From positions 6,267,001-6,331,000 of the forward strand of contig CM073593.1 of NCBI GenBank assembly GCA_037074705.1: 64,000 nt of DNA, read 5' to 3'. The DNA comes from Zhengitettix transpicula (Eukaryota; Arthropoda; Insecta; Orthoptera; Tetrigidae). Position numbers and translations under genes: made by a program. Positions 11,282-23,460 of this stretch are shown here, one piece after another. Below the pieces are notes generated by a model. That model made no database searches. It saw nothing but the letters and a program-made list of their open reading frames with translations, and was not told the origin of the DNA. Every line of letters begins with the position of its first letter. Position 1 is the first letter of the stretch.

Positions 11282-12000
11282 TTTAGGTTACCCGTGGTTT
11301 TATTTATATAAGCCCGAAACATTATTTTGTTTAATTCATCATAAAGCTATTAGTCAAGAAATAATTTAACCTACCTAATCATATGCAATGTTAATTTACA
11401 TGCCTTTCGAGAAACATAAATACTCCAGATACCATACATAGAAAAAAATACTCGTAGTACCTTAATGGCGTTAAGAGGGTCAAAAATATTCTGGGTTCCC
11501 AGAGACACGGTTTTCTAACACAGTCACAAATACACGCACTATTTTAAAAGAATTAATAATACTCCCGGTACGTAGGACGAAATTGCTCCACGTGAAACAA
11601 AATAGTACGCGGACCTGTTTTCCCCATCCAACCCCACTCCGAGCAATTAAACTCAGCGACATCCATAACCATCTATTCGACTGCGATATCGGTTGTTTAT
11701 GTATTTTTATGTGACGTCCCTCCAGTTTCATCCCTAAAGGTGCTCACATGCCGAAAGTGGTTAAATTATACACAATCTTATTGACCACATAAAATATTTA
11801 TTTCTCGCCAATGCATGTTTGAAAATGTCCATCCCCATCCAACCCCGCTCCTGAAGGTGGTACTCGTGTCTTACCCACACGGTGTCCGTTTCATGTTAGA
11901 AAGGAACACGTGTATAAAATTTGTTCAAATTTTATCCACGGGTGTAGATTTATATGCGGAAATCTACACAAATAAACACACAGAAAAAAAATTAATTTTT
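11282..12000 (-). mobile_element. Helitron-like non-autonomous remnant
   Basis: It shares, in the same order, blocks with the longer copy at 45230-47267: CCCGTGG-type left end, AATAATTTAACCTACC, ACTCCCGGTAC minisatellite bits, AACTCAGCGACATCCATAA, and on the right the complement of the 5' zone with TAGATTTATATGCGGAA and an ACACACAGA run. The minus orientation is inferred from those copies. Ends are degenerate, and no coding sequence is present. Confidence 0.55.
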
Positions 12001-13517
12001 TTATTTGACTTCATGTTTCTGGAAGAATCTTCTGAAACACTTCCAATCGCTTATGGATCTGTTTAAGAATGAAAATTTCCCAGGTCAAGGTTTTTTGTGA
12101 TTTCAATTTAATTTTAGCTAATTAACGAAGAGAATATAGAGATAAAATAAATACTACCCTTCATTTTGTCTGTTACATGGCTAGTTATTTATCTTAATAG
12201 TATACTTTTTTACACTTACATTTTATATATTCTTCTTTTTTGGTTAATTTTTTAGCGTTCACTTAAAGTACTATAATTAGACTTTGAACAAATAATGCAA
12301 ATATCTACTAATTAGAACATTGGGGGTTAAAAATGGACGATATATACTGCCATAAGGTAAACTGCAGTAGAATTTTTTGCACTTGAAAATCCAACAGAAA
12401 TAATACAATTATTACGTGAATTATAAACTTCTAATTAACTATCCAAATTTGTCAAAAATATATGCCAATAAAATAAAAAATTAGAAATAAATTTAAAAAA
12501 ACATGATATTTGGCTCCTGTTTGTGGAACAAATTCAGGGTTATTTTACACGTCTGATTATAATATTTAATGAGATATGAATTTGTGATTAAATTTTATTT
12601 ATAAACCTGAAGAGCGTCCAAAAAAAGTAACGCTCCTTCGTGCTAATTTTAATATGGTTTAATTTTATTACCATATTCTTCTTTATTCATTTGAAATTCA
12701 ATAAAGTCAATTAAATATAACTATTAATTATGGCTTGCCTGTAAAGTTGTAAATTGATTAAAATAATTCCTAACCCACGCGTTACTCGGTTTTAGTGTTT
12801 CCTTCCTCTGTTTTCTTTACAATTCAGCGGAACATAAATATTACTTTCCTTAGTAAGACATAACGTGTTTCTTTTGTGTGGCGGTTCGTGGAACATAACT
12901 TCGTGTTTACCGAAGTGGCTACCGTCATAAACTCTAATGCAACTCAACGGGCTAAAAGAGATTCCGCGATTCAGCATTGGGTTGGGCCCGCCATTTACTG
13001 GTAGTAAAAAAGTAGGACGGGGGAGGGACCTCAAAGAAGAAATGTCTTCGGAATGAAGCACTTCTGCCATTAGTCCTTCCGCTTCTCTACATTCAATGTA
13101 AATGGGACATCACAAAAGGTCAAAAAAAATAAATAACGATAATGCTCTAGAATAAGGCAAATTCATGACGATGGCCTCACTTAATGGGAAACATTCATGC
13201 ATACAAGTATGGAAATAGTTGTTTACAAGTCGTTTGTAATAATAACAAAATATTAAAGTTATTTTTGCCTGACTGTTGAAAAAATTACCCATTATACAAC
13301 AGATTCTATAAACATTGTTTTTCCATCATTCAATCGTTGACATCAAAATTATTATTGATATACTTAGTTCTGTACTTAGAAAATCGATCTAATCACATAG
13401 ACGATAGCATACATATGAGGTCCCATTAAGATCCTTGGCCAACAATCTTCTTAATGGAATGATCAGTGTCAACGATTCTCCTTCTCCTTTAACCTTTGTT
13501 TTCCATGATTCACGAAG
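12001..13517. other. Unassigned stretch with one GC-richer ORF
   Basis: AT-rich sequence, apart from 12790-13080, where a minus-strand frame of 92 aa starting MAEVLHSEDISS is open. I do not recognise it. The higher GC of this patch could mark an exon or an old insertion, but there is no domain to support either. Confidence 0.3.
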
Positions 13518-13582
13518 ATGCCCAGACTCGAAAAATGGGATCTGTGGGATGCGAAACGGTTAAGCAGACCACTAAACCACTT
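13518..13582 (-). repeat. tRNA-derived SINE head or tRNA pseudogene
   Basis: On the minus strand GTGGTTTAGTGGTCTGC (complement of 13564-13580) resembles a Pol III A box. About 34 nt downstream, TTCGAGTCTGGGC (complement of 13518-13530) resembles a degenerate B box. The spacing is right for a tRNA promoter, but the cloverleaf is not intact. Confidence 0.4.
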
Positions 13583-13964
13583 CAGGTTTCAAAACTAAAA
13601 ATATATCAATTTAACTTTATGAGAAAAATTACCGATGTGTAAAATCCAACAATTACGAAAATTGTATAAAAGAAAATGAAAAACCATAAGTTCCTAGGGG
13701 AAAAATAAATTTAAAATGTTAAAGAAGTAATAAATTAAATACATAAAAGGAAAAAAAGGGGAAAAAACGAGAAATGATAAGCTAAACAATTGTGTAAAAC
13801 TGATATTAAAAATGTTCACACAGCAGAGATAAAACATAAATACATAAGCAAACGGCCTTGAGTCTGAAAATAGTTTAACAAATGAATTAAATACTAAATA
13901 TTTTGTAATTATTCATAAAAAACCTTTATTTACTCATTTTTATACTCATGAGTACCAGATTAAA

Positions 13965-13997
13965 CCTGAAGAGGTCCAAATAAGGACGAAACGTTGG
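13965..13997 (+). other. Hammerhead-like core motif, best preserved copy
   Basis: CCTGAAGA, one G, GTCC (13974-13977), AAATAA loop, GGAC (13984-13987), GAAACGTTGG. Both invariant core strands of a hammerhead ribozyme (CUGANGA, with N at position 7, and GAAA) and a 4-bp stem II are intact. It differs from the consensus by one extra G between CUGANGA and the stem. Stem III and the UH cleavage strand could not be identified. It lies just upstream of the target duplication of retroposon copy D. Confidence 0.45.
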
Positions 13998-14012
13998 TAT
14001 GTTTACTACGTT

Positions 14013-14523
14013 TGCGAGGGCTATTCTCTCGCAGGCAGTACCTTGTAAGAGAGACAGGAAGGGGCTACCCTTGGGGATGCCTTTTCCTCTCTCCGTTTTT
14101 GAACTAAGGTTCCCACAAGCCGAGGCACCTCAGCCTGTTTTGTGATGTGTATGTTCCGGGGTCACAGACCTTGGGCTTACGGTAAAAGTTGTTCTCTGTT
14201 CCCATTGGAATAGTCGGCCTGCTGCCTCCTAAACCGGTCGAGTTACGGAGAAGGGAATGCTGCGTCCCCACAGCAAGCTCCTCTCCCGCTATCGGAAGGG
14301 CGTGGGACAAGTACCCAATGCCCGACCTACCTGATGCAGGTTTTTCTAGGGTTTTCCCTGCATCACTTTAAGCCGAATTCCGGGTATGATCCTTAAACTA
14401 TAGCCCTGGGGCCATAGTTAACCCTTGGCTACCTTCCTCTTCCCTTCCGCACCCCCTCTTTCAAATCCCTATTTATGCTATAAAAGGGGAGTTGCCACCT
14501 CATGTAGCCTGTTGCCCTAACAA
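14013..14523 (+). mobile_element. Retroposon family, copy D
   Basis: It begins TGCGAGGGCTATTCTCTCG and ends at CATGTAGCCTGTTGCCCTAA. It is flanked by the 9-bp direct repeat ATGTTTACT at 13999-14007 and 14524-14532, which is a target site duplication. It has the same internal blocks as copy C. The 60-68 aa frames inside it are discussed under the family finding and are not host genes. Confidence 0.85.
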
Positions 14524-14532
14524 ATGTTTACT

Positions 14533-15530
14533 TATTTTTGTTAATAAACAAGTTTTTGACTCAATGGTCGTTTGTTTAATTATTTATATTATTATAAACG
14601 GTCGTTTGTTTATTCATTTATATTATAATAAATGTCAGATATTTTTTTCATCACAGACAAAACGATTCATTATGAGTAGAAATCCCTTGAGTAGCATATT
14701 ATCTGGTGGTCTGTTTTTAAATACATTTTCTGTCGATGAGTCTTATAATTAATTACTTGTTACGATTGGACAACCAGGTAAAAGGGGTTCGCTGGCAAAC
14801 TCGTTAACGGATTATGTAGATAAAAAGAAAGTGATAATTCAGATGTTCTTATTTTGAAGAAATTTTTCTGGATTTTGTATTATTACTATTTACGACCGGA
14901 CAACCAGGTTAACGGAGTTCACTGATAAATTTGATAACCAATATTGTAAAGAGAAAACAGGAATTTCTTTCATTAATAGTTCAGATATTAAAAAAAGAAA
15001 TTCTCCGCTCACATTTATGATTTGTTTTCTGGGTTCCCCTAGTTGACCTAATATTAAAACCTGTAGCGTAATGAGAGACAAAGAAGGTAACGAAAGGACA
15101 GAGGAAATCTCATAGAAGGCATGAAATGATGGAGACAATTAGTAAATCCAAAAGAAATGTAGGAGAAGATGAAAGATATTCTTAGAAGGTGAGACTCGGA
15201 ATACAACCGCTAGGATGAAACAGATAGAAATCGATAATGTTCTGTCGTGGGTGACGCTGGAGACGAAAAAAAATTGAGAGAAAAAACAAAATAACTCACA
15301 CCTGCATATTTACGGATCATGAAGACCAATAAATATGCAGTGTTCTTCGTATACAGCTTTAGTTATTTGTTTCTTCCATGATGAATTTAAAAAAAAATTG
15401 TGACGGTCTTACCATCTTTGAAATCGCTGATTGAGTTGCAGAAAAAAACTTCTACAATTTTGGTAAATAAATATAAAAACTAAGGAATGGCATTCAGGTA
15501 TTATTTACCACCTCCTTAAAAAGAAATATA
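14533..15530. other. Unassigned stretch
   Basis: No recognisable gene or element. Two partial repeats of a GACAACCAGGTNAANGG-like segment occur near 14768 and 14898, each followed by similar text, which suggests a small local duplication of about 130 bp spacing. Confidence 0.4.
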
Positions 15531-15544
15531 AATTAGTGCCCGGA

Positions 15545-15600
15545 CTGGTTTTGAACCCACTACTTCAGCTCCGTTGTTAAACCACAGGGACCACAGTGTC
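15545..15600 (-). repeat. tRNA-derived SINE head or tRNA pseudogene
   Basis: On the minus strand TGGTCCCTGTGGT (complement of 15581-15593) resembles an A box, and GGGTTCAAAACCAG (complement of 15545-15558) is a near-perfect B box (GGTTCRANNCC). The downstream body cannot be assigned. Confidence 0.45.
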
Positions 15601-17543
15601 AATACTCCAGTTCATATTCAACGATTAGGCATTCTAAGGTTATTGTTAACAGCAGCCTCAGTCAGCTAATCAAGTAAATGTCTGATGAAAGGACTAGCCG
15701 CAACACACTCCTATTTGCTGTCCTTGCTAATTGGCACAGTTAATTACCTTAACTGAGAAGACTACTGGCCCAATAAAATTTCAATGTCCCGTGTCATTCC
15801 ATCATAAATATTTATTTTGGATGGATTACATGCACTAATTTAACGGAAGAACAAAATTATTTTCAACATGATGATAATGATTGAATTTTGTAATAATTAT
15901 TTTTATGTTGGTAATGTATAAACAAAAATTATAATTTAAAAATGAAATATGAAAAATAATTTCCAAAATTTATTTATTTATCAGATTTAATATACAATTT
16001 AACGTGATAATCAACTATAATCTAGCTAATTAAAATAAATGCTCTTTCAATAAATAAATTTTACAATATAATTTATAATGTGCCTTTAACTCAGAACGTA
16101 GAATTTTATTCACTACAATTCATTGTTACCAAATTTTTATAAATTTATCAATGTACACCCGAGGAAGAACCGAAACAGGAACGAAACGTGGCTTTATTTT
16201 GTAACTAAATTCACTTATCTATTAAAATGACTATTGACTATTTTATTTATTATTATTTGAACTAACGCCAAATAAGTATAACTATTAAATATATAATATT
16301 TAAAAACCTTGGTTTTGCAACCGTATATGCAGAAGATAAATTAACTATGGTTACCGTTAAGACGGCTCCAGATGAATTTACATTTTCCGAGTTTTTCGTT
16401 TAGTTATTTGGCCTCCAAATTCCACCGCGATTAAACATTGTCTGTTTACACCTGCTTCTTCCTGATTGTTATTTCCTAGCTCTGACGTCCGTTGCCTGCT
16501 TAACTGGCAACATTTCTTTTGAATTTACTATTTATTTCAGCTATTTCTGAGATTTCCGTAGATTGTTTGTCTTTCACTATTGCATCCGTGTTTAGGTTTT
16601 TCCGCCAACCTGGTTGCCCCTTCATTTACATTAAATAATAATTAAAAATTAGAAATTCGACATTATCACGATGAATTTAACTTGACATCATTATTTATTT
16701 ATGGTCTGTATTTTATCGTTTATTGTAACATAGTTTAGAATTTGTTTTAGGGTTTTACTATAGTTCATTTTTAAATAGTTTAATGACTGTATGGGTTCGT
16801 TTATCTACATAGTTAACATTTTGACATTTTATTTTGGTATGTTTACCGTATTAGTGTTAATATTATCATTTTAATTGTTTTGTTGTTTTTCGTCGTTTAT
16901 TGGTTTACAAATATTTCATTAACCTTTTTGTTGTGGTGCTGTTATGACTGTAGTTTTATTTATGGGTGTCGTGTTAAACACATTTAGTTTTGTGTGTTGG
17001 TGTTAATTGCTACTAAAACATACTATTTTTTCATAACGTTCATTGGCTAAAAGTTGCTTTTTAATATTTTATACACTATACATTTTAATTTTTTAAGTAT
17101 TTAGGATAGATTAAACTTGTAGCTTAATTAATTGGATTAGTAGCTTTGCTTCTTTTATAGTGTAAAATTAAACAAATATTTTCTAATCAAGATCTATCGC
17201 GTATAGCAACGTACACACTGACGTCACAATTGCTAATTCGTAATTAAGTCTGTCTCCGAAATTATACTTTTACACAAAAAAAAGGTTATATAAAAATTCT
17301 ACTTGTTAATGGTGAAAAAGAACTTAAAGGATGCGTGATTTTTTCATTGTTTCCATTTAAATATATCCAATATTAGCCACAAACGGTAATGCAAAAACAT
17401 AAAAATATAACTTTCATAAGTGGGTGTTAAAAGCATTTCACTTTTATATGATTAACATTATAAAAAAACAGCAATTTCAAATTTAATTCCACAAGTACGA
17501 TAAAGTGACGTTTCTTATATAATCACCTTAATGGTCGCTTTGA
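15601..17543. other. Unassigned stretch
   Basis: AT-rich sequence. A degenerate copy of the GAACGAAACG motif lies at about 16159-16190 (CCGAGGAAGAACC...GGAACGAAACGTGG). Nothing else is supportable. Confidence 0.4.
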
Positions 17544-18894
17544 TCTTCTTCTTCAAATAAATAATATAGACTGCTCGTGTGTATGTTTGAATGTATGTTC
17601 CGCATACAAATCTACACCCGTGGAGAAAATTTCACCAAATTTCGTACATGTTTTCCATGCGATCAGGAAACAACCACTGTGGGGGTAAGACACATGTACT
17701 ACTCCCACAGGCGTGAAACATGCTCAAACGACCGATATTTACGTCGGGTAAATATTTTTAGAGGTCAAAGAAATTTATAAAGTTTCTTCCGATGTTATCT
17801 GAGTACAATTTCAAACCCCTAACAGCATGGGAAAGGATCACCGTTACGGGTGGGGGTGGAAGGTCGTTACAAGAAAATAATGCGTATACAACCGAAATTG
17901 CAGTCAAATCCGGGGTTATACATGTCGCTGTGTTTAATTGTGACATTAACTTGGCGTACAACCTCCCAGGGTTGTGGTTGTAACATCCCAAACTGCCACC
18001 ATGTAACACTCCACCACTGTGAACATGTAACATTCCAGCAGTTGGAAATGGGAAGTCCAGATAGATCGTTCACCAACCGAGCTATACCTCCGTTAGCTCA
18101 CCTGGCTACCGATCTAGAGGATAAAGGAAGAATTAAGAACAGGAAATAGGAAAGTCGGTAACGTGAGGGTTCGGGTTCAACTAATTGAACCTAGGCGTAG
18201 TGGTTGGTGTTTCGCTGCACTTCAGTCAAATAAGAGTTGATGAAGAATAAAGAGATTTAATAGTTAGAAATAAAATAAAGTAAGACAAACTGGCGGATAG
18301 CACCAGGAGCCACCGACCCGTCTGGAGGTTGGATCACGACTGCCGTTCCCTAGAAGCTCTGAACAATTCGAAGACTCCTTTCCCCCTCCCTGATGATTTT
18401 AAGTCTCCAATGAGAACTCTTACAGGGTGGAATATTCCTGCTGCCGTGTGCATGTCTGCATAAGGCACTTAAAATGCTGACTTCATTAGTCGCAGCGTTT
18501 TCACAGCTGCCTAGGCGGAAGGGGTGAAGATTTATGTGGTGGTGCGTATCGTTACTCACTTTATCTAAAGTGATGTCTTTAACTGCATCAGCGTTCTTGC
18601 AGCTGCGCCCTCTTAGGTCCGCTATGCTGAAGAGACGTTATGATAAGAGGGCACGTGTAGACTATTATATTACATGGTGGACAGGGGTAGAAAGATTTCA
18701 AACATGAAAAACGGCCGATATTTGGGTCGAATAAATAATTTTCGGGGTCATTGATATTGATAGTATTTCTCTGATTTGATGGTGGGGTGAGTTACAAACA
18801 ACTTTAGAACAACCGAGATTGGAGTCAAATCCGGGGTTCATGAAATTTCTGAGATTAATTATGACAACCCGGGTAACACCGGGCACCCATATAG
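17544..18894 (+). mobile_element. Non-autonomous Helitron, split by a TIR element
   Basis: The 5' end A|TCTTCTTCTTCAAATAAAT is followed by the family block with GTTCCGCATACAAATCTACA, CACCAAATTTCGTACA, GACCGATATTT and TAAATATTTTTAGAGGTCAA. The family resumes at 18681 (ACAGGGGTAGAAAG, ACGGCCGATATTTGGGTCG, CCGAGATTGGAGTCAAATCC). It ends GACAACCCGGGTAACACC then GGGCACCCATATAG|T, a degenerate form of the CTAG|T end. The intervening 17996-18680 is a separate insertion. It encodes nothing. Confidence 0.65.
17996..18680. mobile_element. 685-bp element with CCACCATGTAA terminal inverted repeats
   Basis: CCACCATGTAA (17996-18006) and its exact reverse complement TTACATGGTGG (18670-18680) bound a segment that interrupts a Helitron. 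The interior has a tRNA-like patch at about 18093-18180: TTAGCTCACCTGG fits an A box, and GGGTTCGGGTTCAA is a weak B box. No transposase is present. The element is inferred from the inverted ends and the interrupted host repeat. Confidence 0.5.
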
Positions 18895-20955
18895 TGTTTA
18901 ATAAAACTCTTGTACACGCGTGACGTATATATCACGGGTTTATAACGAGGTCTCTTTCTTCAAAGGAAAGTAGCTGTAGGCTGGCAAAACAAACTCTGAG
19001 TAGGAGTCGCAAACACGAGACAGTTCAAAGCGTATGCGTTGAGAGAAGCGTAAAATGAAGCAACTGCTCGTGAGGTTCAACACATTTGTCAGGAAGTATC
19101 ACCTACGTGTTGGGGGAAGGGAACGAGGAATGCGTAACATTGTCCCCTAGCTCACTCTGACCTAAATTGGGGCGAGTCATTTAATATTCTATGCAGCTCT
19201 AACCCAGTGAATTGTGCCCCTGCAAGCCATGGTGGCGAATCCTCTTGGGGCTGAAATTTGTGTCAATTCTTCTTAGTATTCTACAACTAAATTAAATATA
19301 TTTTCATTGAAATTGTTTTATTTTGAAAACAAACATATATTTAAAACCCTCGTTCTTTCAATATCATTTATTTATAGCATTCTGTAAAGTAATTTTTAAA
19401 TATTTTAACGACAATATTTAAAGTAGGCTTATTTTATAACAGAAACTTGGTTTCCAGTCAGTTTTGAGAATTGAGAGCCACTGAATACAACAAGCAAAAC
19501 ACACTTGGAACCGAGGATATATTCACTCATATTGGCTGTGAAAGACAATATCTCCATCCATTATCAGTCATCTATCGATTAATTGCCAATTAAAATCATT
19601 ACTAGCCTCCATTGTTCTTATGTTAAAGACATGGATCGTAAGTACCCGTAAAATTATTAATTACAAAATAATAAAGTAGCCTATTAACTAAAGTACGATT
19701 TTAGAATCCTCAATTGTGATAATTTATGAAGTTCTAACAATTTCCCTGTCAACCATGACTTAAGGCTCTCAGTTTCTTGTTGCATTCTAGAAGGGATGCC
19801 CAATTTTTCTAACATAGAGCAAACATAAATATTTAAAGAGAGTTGAAAGTGTGATATAATGTATTTCTCACCCCCATGAGTGTTATCATAACCCCCTTCT
19901 ACTTTTCTCTTATGTGATTTATTATAGTAACAAGAACTCTTTCCTGCCGTTTGTGTTAGACTCATAAGATAGATAAGGCATGAAGTAATTAATCTCAGAT
20001 CAGTTCACTGTGAAACTTTTAATTAATTTTGAAATTAAAGGAGGTAGTAATTATCAGGTGTAAAAGTTTTAGTGATTCTAAAACTGAAGATGAACTTTGA
20101 GTTAGAAGGGGGCACAAATGTTATAATGTTTCGTCAGTCAGTCATATTTTTTGAACACTGATATTAGTTGGAAAGTGATTGTATTTGTACAAAGTTTCAA
20201 ATTTAAATAGCTTAAGTGGTGTAGATATATGAACAGAATATAAAGATTATAATTATAGAGTGTTCTAATGAGATCGCCGAATGGCATCCTTTTTATTTTA
20301 TTTTTGTCACGTTTCTGGGCAGCATTCTTAAGAGGTGAGTTTCTGTTTATTATATAAATGACAATAAATTTGAAAATTGTCAAATACAGAAATAATTTTA
20401 ATAGTTCTTCGTCTGTAGAATATAATTAATTGAAAATGGAAACTTACTTGAATATTACACACATTACATTATTTAATTACGTCAATAGAACAAAACATTT
20501 TTTGTTTATAGATTAGCAAATATTATAAATGTAAAAACTATAAATTTAAACTAATAGATTAAAAAAGACATTATTTTAAAAATTTAAAGAATAATGTTTG
20601 TTCGATAATTAAATTTTCTCATTTTTCTAATATAATGAGTTTTTTTTATTATTTGTGTAACAATGTTAGGAAGATATATGTTGTATTCCGAATTTTTATG
20701 TTATAAAGACTAAACCTGTATATTTATATTAATTACGATATCTTTGACATCTCATTAATTAATTAATTTATAGCCGATTTTCGTAAAATTATAAAAATGG
20801 AAATAATATTGTTTGTCTCCAAAATATTCCTGGCGTTAATGTTTTTTTTAAAAAAATATCTTTATAAATTAATTTTTCTATTCATTTTATAAGTTGAAGA
20901 CACCTGTAACAGTTTTGAATGAAAGAGGAGCGAGAATGTGTTAATTTATATACAA
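18895..20955. other. Unassigned stretch
   Basis: No supportable feature. The minus frame at 19684-19965 (93 aa, starting MSLTQTAGKSSC) is not recognised. Confidence 0.35.
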
Positions 20956-21328
20956 ATAGCTGGGTGCTCAGTTTCATAGGGTTGTCAAAATAAAACTCAG
21001 CGACATCCATAACCTCGTATTCAAATTCCATTCTAGGTTGTTTTTACGTTGTTTTTTAAGTAACGCCCCTCCACCCCACATATTGGCCGTTTTAAGTAAT
21101 TTGACTGTTTCCACCCCGGTCCTCGAGATTAAACCGCAAGTGGAATGTCAAAATTAAATTCAGCGACATCCATAAACCCGAATTTGTCTACAAATCAATT
21201 GTTTTTCGTTATTTTTGTGTTTGTTTCCTGTGAACACATGTAAAAAAATTAGTAGAAATTGCACTATGTGGTTAGCTTTTTATGCGGAACATATACACAC
21301 ACACATACAGGCAATTTTATTTATTAGA
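20956..21328 (-). mobile_element. Short non-autonomous Helitron
   Basis: On the minus strand it starts A|TCTAATAAATAAAATTGCC at 21328. It contains TATGTTCCGCATAAAAAGC and two copies of the complement of CAGCGACATCCATAA. It ends GAGCACCCAGCTAT|T at 20956. At 373 bp it is a deleted derivative of the family seen at 38881-39658. The terminal CTAG has become CTAT. Confidence 0.65.
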
Positions 21329-21689
21329 TAGAATATACATATTTTAATGTCTAAAGTTCAAGGCCTTTAAATACATTTTTATAATACAAATGAGCTATTC
21401 ATTTTCATATTGTATGGATTTCGTTTGGAGCAAACATCATTAATGTTTTGTGAAGTATGTTATTGTCTAAATACACTAATTTGTATTTTATTATGCGTGT
21501 AAAACGCAAAGTCTGCTTTTGGTTTCATTGTGGTTATTGATAATTATAGTCAATTTCTTTATCAACTCATATTTAATTTGTTGAACGAGTGGTTCATTTA
21601 AAAGTACTTTCGAAGGGTGTACTTCTATTAAAATATTTTAATGGATATAATTGTAAATATAATCATTTCGTGGATGTTACATAAATAAT

Positions 21690-21854
21690 ACTTCAATTAT
21701 TAACCCTGTAATCACAATTTTATTTTAATTTGCGCGTCGATACAAAAGTGTTTACAATGAGTTATGAATAACGCATTAAACTATTATGAACAAAGGAATA
21801 AAATACATAGTGAGTTTTCAATGGAGCCAACAGAAAAAGAATTATTTCTCTACA
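21690..21854 (-). repeat. 3' LTR of copia element
   Basis: A direct repeat of 24815-24979 in the same order and nearly the same length, with roughly 75-80% identity by eye. On the minus strand it begins TGTAGAG. An inner TG...CA pair (GTGATTACA, + strand start 21707) gives a 148-bp alternative. The strong divergence between the two LTRs points to an old insertion. Confidence 0.75.
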
Positions 21855-21859
21855 ATCCT

Positions 21860-22400
21860 CTTCGGAAGTCCGATGAATCTGTGAATGATTATTCCGCAAT
21901 TTTACTGGATTTAGAAGTCGACCGAGATGAAATTCGTGCGTTTTCTGACATAATCGCTTCGTCAGAATACCTGCAATATTCTGTTCACTCCTGATATACT
22001 TCAAATGTATGATCCCGCTCGTAACCTCTGACAAAATAGTGCCTAATTGCAATACGCTTCGTTCTTGATTTATCAACAAAATTTTGGGCTTGTACGATAG
22101 CTGCTGGACTATCACTTCTAATCAATATTCACCGTCTACAACCTTAAACATTAAAGACTTTAAAAATTATTTTACCAAAAATATTTATATTTCCCTTGTA
22201 CATTTTTCTGCTTTCATGGTCTTAATATCAACTATAGTCTGTTACGTGCTATTCCAAGCAACTGGTCCGCCCGTTAACATCAGAACATATCCGCTTATAC
22301 ACTTACTATCAAATCCGGTCAAGTCTGTATATGTGTATGCGACATGTCCTTGTTGTGTCACATGATAAATAATTTCATACTTTTTAGTCTCATTCGAATA
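21860..22400 (-). pseudogene. copia pol: RNase H domain and C-terminus
   Basis: The upstream part (complement of about 22225-22400) reads ...YTYTDLTGFDSKCISGYV and ...LTGGPVAW, the ribonuclease H signature of copia pol (usually a DxxW/A...SGYV...GGPVSW pattern). The downstream frame (about 21860-22115) contains IHLKYIRSEQNIAGILTKRL, the standard copia pol C-terminal block. RNase H removes the RNA strand of the hybrid during reverse transcription. The two parts are in different frames and separated by stops. Identification is strong and function is lost. Confidence 0.85.
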
Positions 22401-22496
22401 TTGAAGAACTCTTTTTGCAGCCTTCCAGTGATTTTCGTTGTATTTTAAGCAGAAATGAGCTAATTACCCCACAGAAAAAAATATGTCTGGTCTTGT

Positions 22497-22736
22497 TTAA
22501 CTAGACAGATAAAGAATTCCACCAATAAGCTTTCGATCAGGGAGATTTTCAACCTTCGTCTCTTCTTCATTTTCTAAAAATTGTGGCTTTTCTTCCATTA
22601 GAGTATTGATTCCCTTTGCGTTATGTAATGCAAATCTGTTCAAAAACTCGTCAACATATTCTTCTTGTGATAGGGTAATACTACCACATTTTCCATCCGT
22701 GAATCTTACTCCTAATATTTGAGAATTTTTTCCCAA
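22497..22736 (-). pseudogene. copia pol: C-terminal part of reverse transcriptase
   Basis: A 79-aa open frame contains ILGVRF, GSITLSQEEYVDEF, a short acidic spacer and LPDRKLIGGILYLSS. These correspond to the copia RT connection region (the typical pattern is LGI...I.LSQ..Y....L..F.M......TP......YR..IG.L.YL). The catalytic YVDD part is not visible upstream (22737-22908), where frames are broken, so the enzyme core is lost. It continues into the RNase H region on the left. Confidence 0.85.
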
Positions 22737-22908
22737 CTATTTTATGTCGAAGCTTTCATCCAAAAGTGTTTTGGAAAAATCTTGTGTTCTCTAAATCATT
22801 CGAATTCCAAGCTCAAATAAGGAGTTCCCTGTTTAAATCCTTTAAAATATTCTTCGTTTTCATTTGTTGATTGAAAGCTGTCTTCAGAACCAGTTTTCAT
22901 TATATTCT

Positions 22909-23278
22909 CTATGTCGTCTTCTCCAACACTTTCTTCATCCTACAACTTTTCTCTTCTTTGATTCTTCCGCAAAGACTTTCCGTGCTTCTATTTCCATTTT
23001 TTCTATTTGTTCTTCTTTGAAAACGCTGTCCCGCGATTCTATGATTTGACGAGTCCCTGGAATCCAAACTCTGTATCCACGACCGCAATGTGCGTATCCC
23101 ACGAGCAAGCCTCGATTTGTTCAAACAGAGAGTGCTACGAGCATTTTTCCTTTGGGATATGGGTGGAGACTTCGCATCCGATGGCTCGGAGGTGTCTGGC
23201 ACTTGGTCTTCCTCCTACTTATAGCTCATATGGTGACTTGACGCTATTGAGACTATTGGTGACTCGATTTATGACATA
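22909..23278 (-). pseudogene. copia pol: post-integrase region
   Basis: The minus strand in one frame gives LVGYAHCGRGYRVWIPGTRQ and then IIESRDSVF, matching the conserved copia motif after the integrase core (GY....KGYR.W.P..R.I..SRDV.F). A frameshift separates it from AIGCEVSTHIPKEK, which corresponds to the preceding G..V..H.P...R segment. Stops and frame changes make it a pseudogene. Confidence 0.8.
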
Positions 23279-23279
23279 T

Positions 23280-23460
23280 GCAGTTCCACCCTAACTCACC
23301 CCCGGTTGCTTTAAATATCTGGCCGTTACTAATCTCACAAATCACGAGATCCATTAAAGTCCTGTTGAACCTTTCTGCAACGCATTTTTGTTGTGGTGTG
23401 AATACCATAGTCGTTCCACTACATATAAACGACCTTCGTTACTCGCTCGAATTGTTTGGA
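23280..23460 (-). pseudogene. copia pol: integrase core fragment
   Basis: The minus strand shows TIRASNEGRLYV (compare the family R.DNGGEY) and, in another frame, FTPQQKCVAERFNRTLMDLV, the integrase signature TPQQNG.AER.NRT. The integrase inserts the cDNA into host DNA. The right-hand border at about 23460 is where LINE sequence begins, so the zinc-binding N-terminus and first catalytic Asp are missing. Confidence 0.85.

Noticed and set aside
13999..14532. Bacterial-type features such as ribosome binding sites, operons or CRISPR
   Set aside because: Nothing in the window resembles prokaryotic gene organisation. Repeats are dispersed transposons, not regularly spaced spacers.
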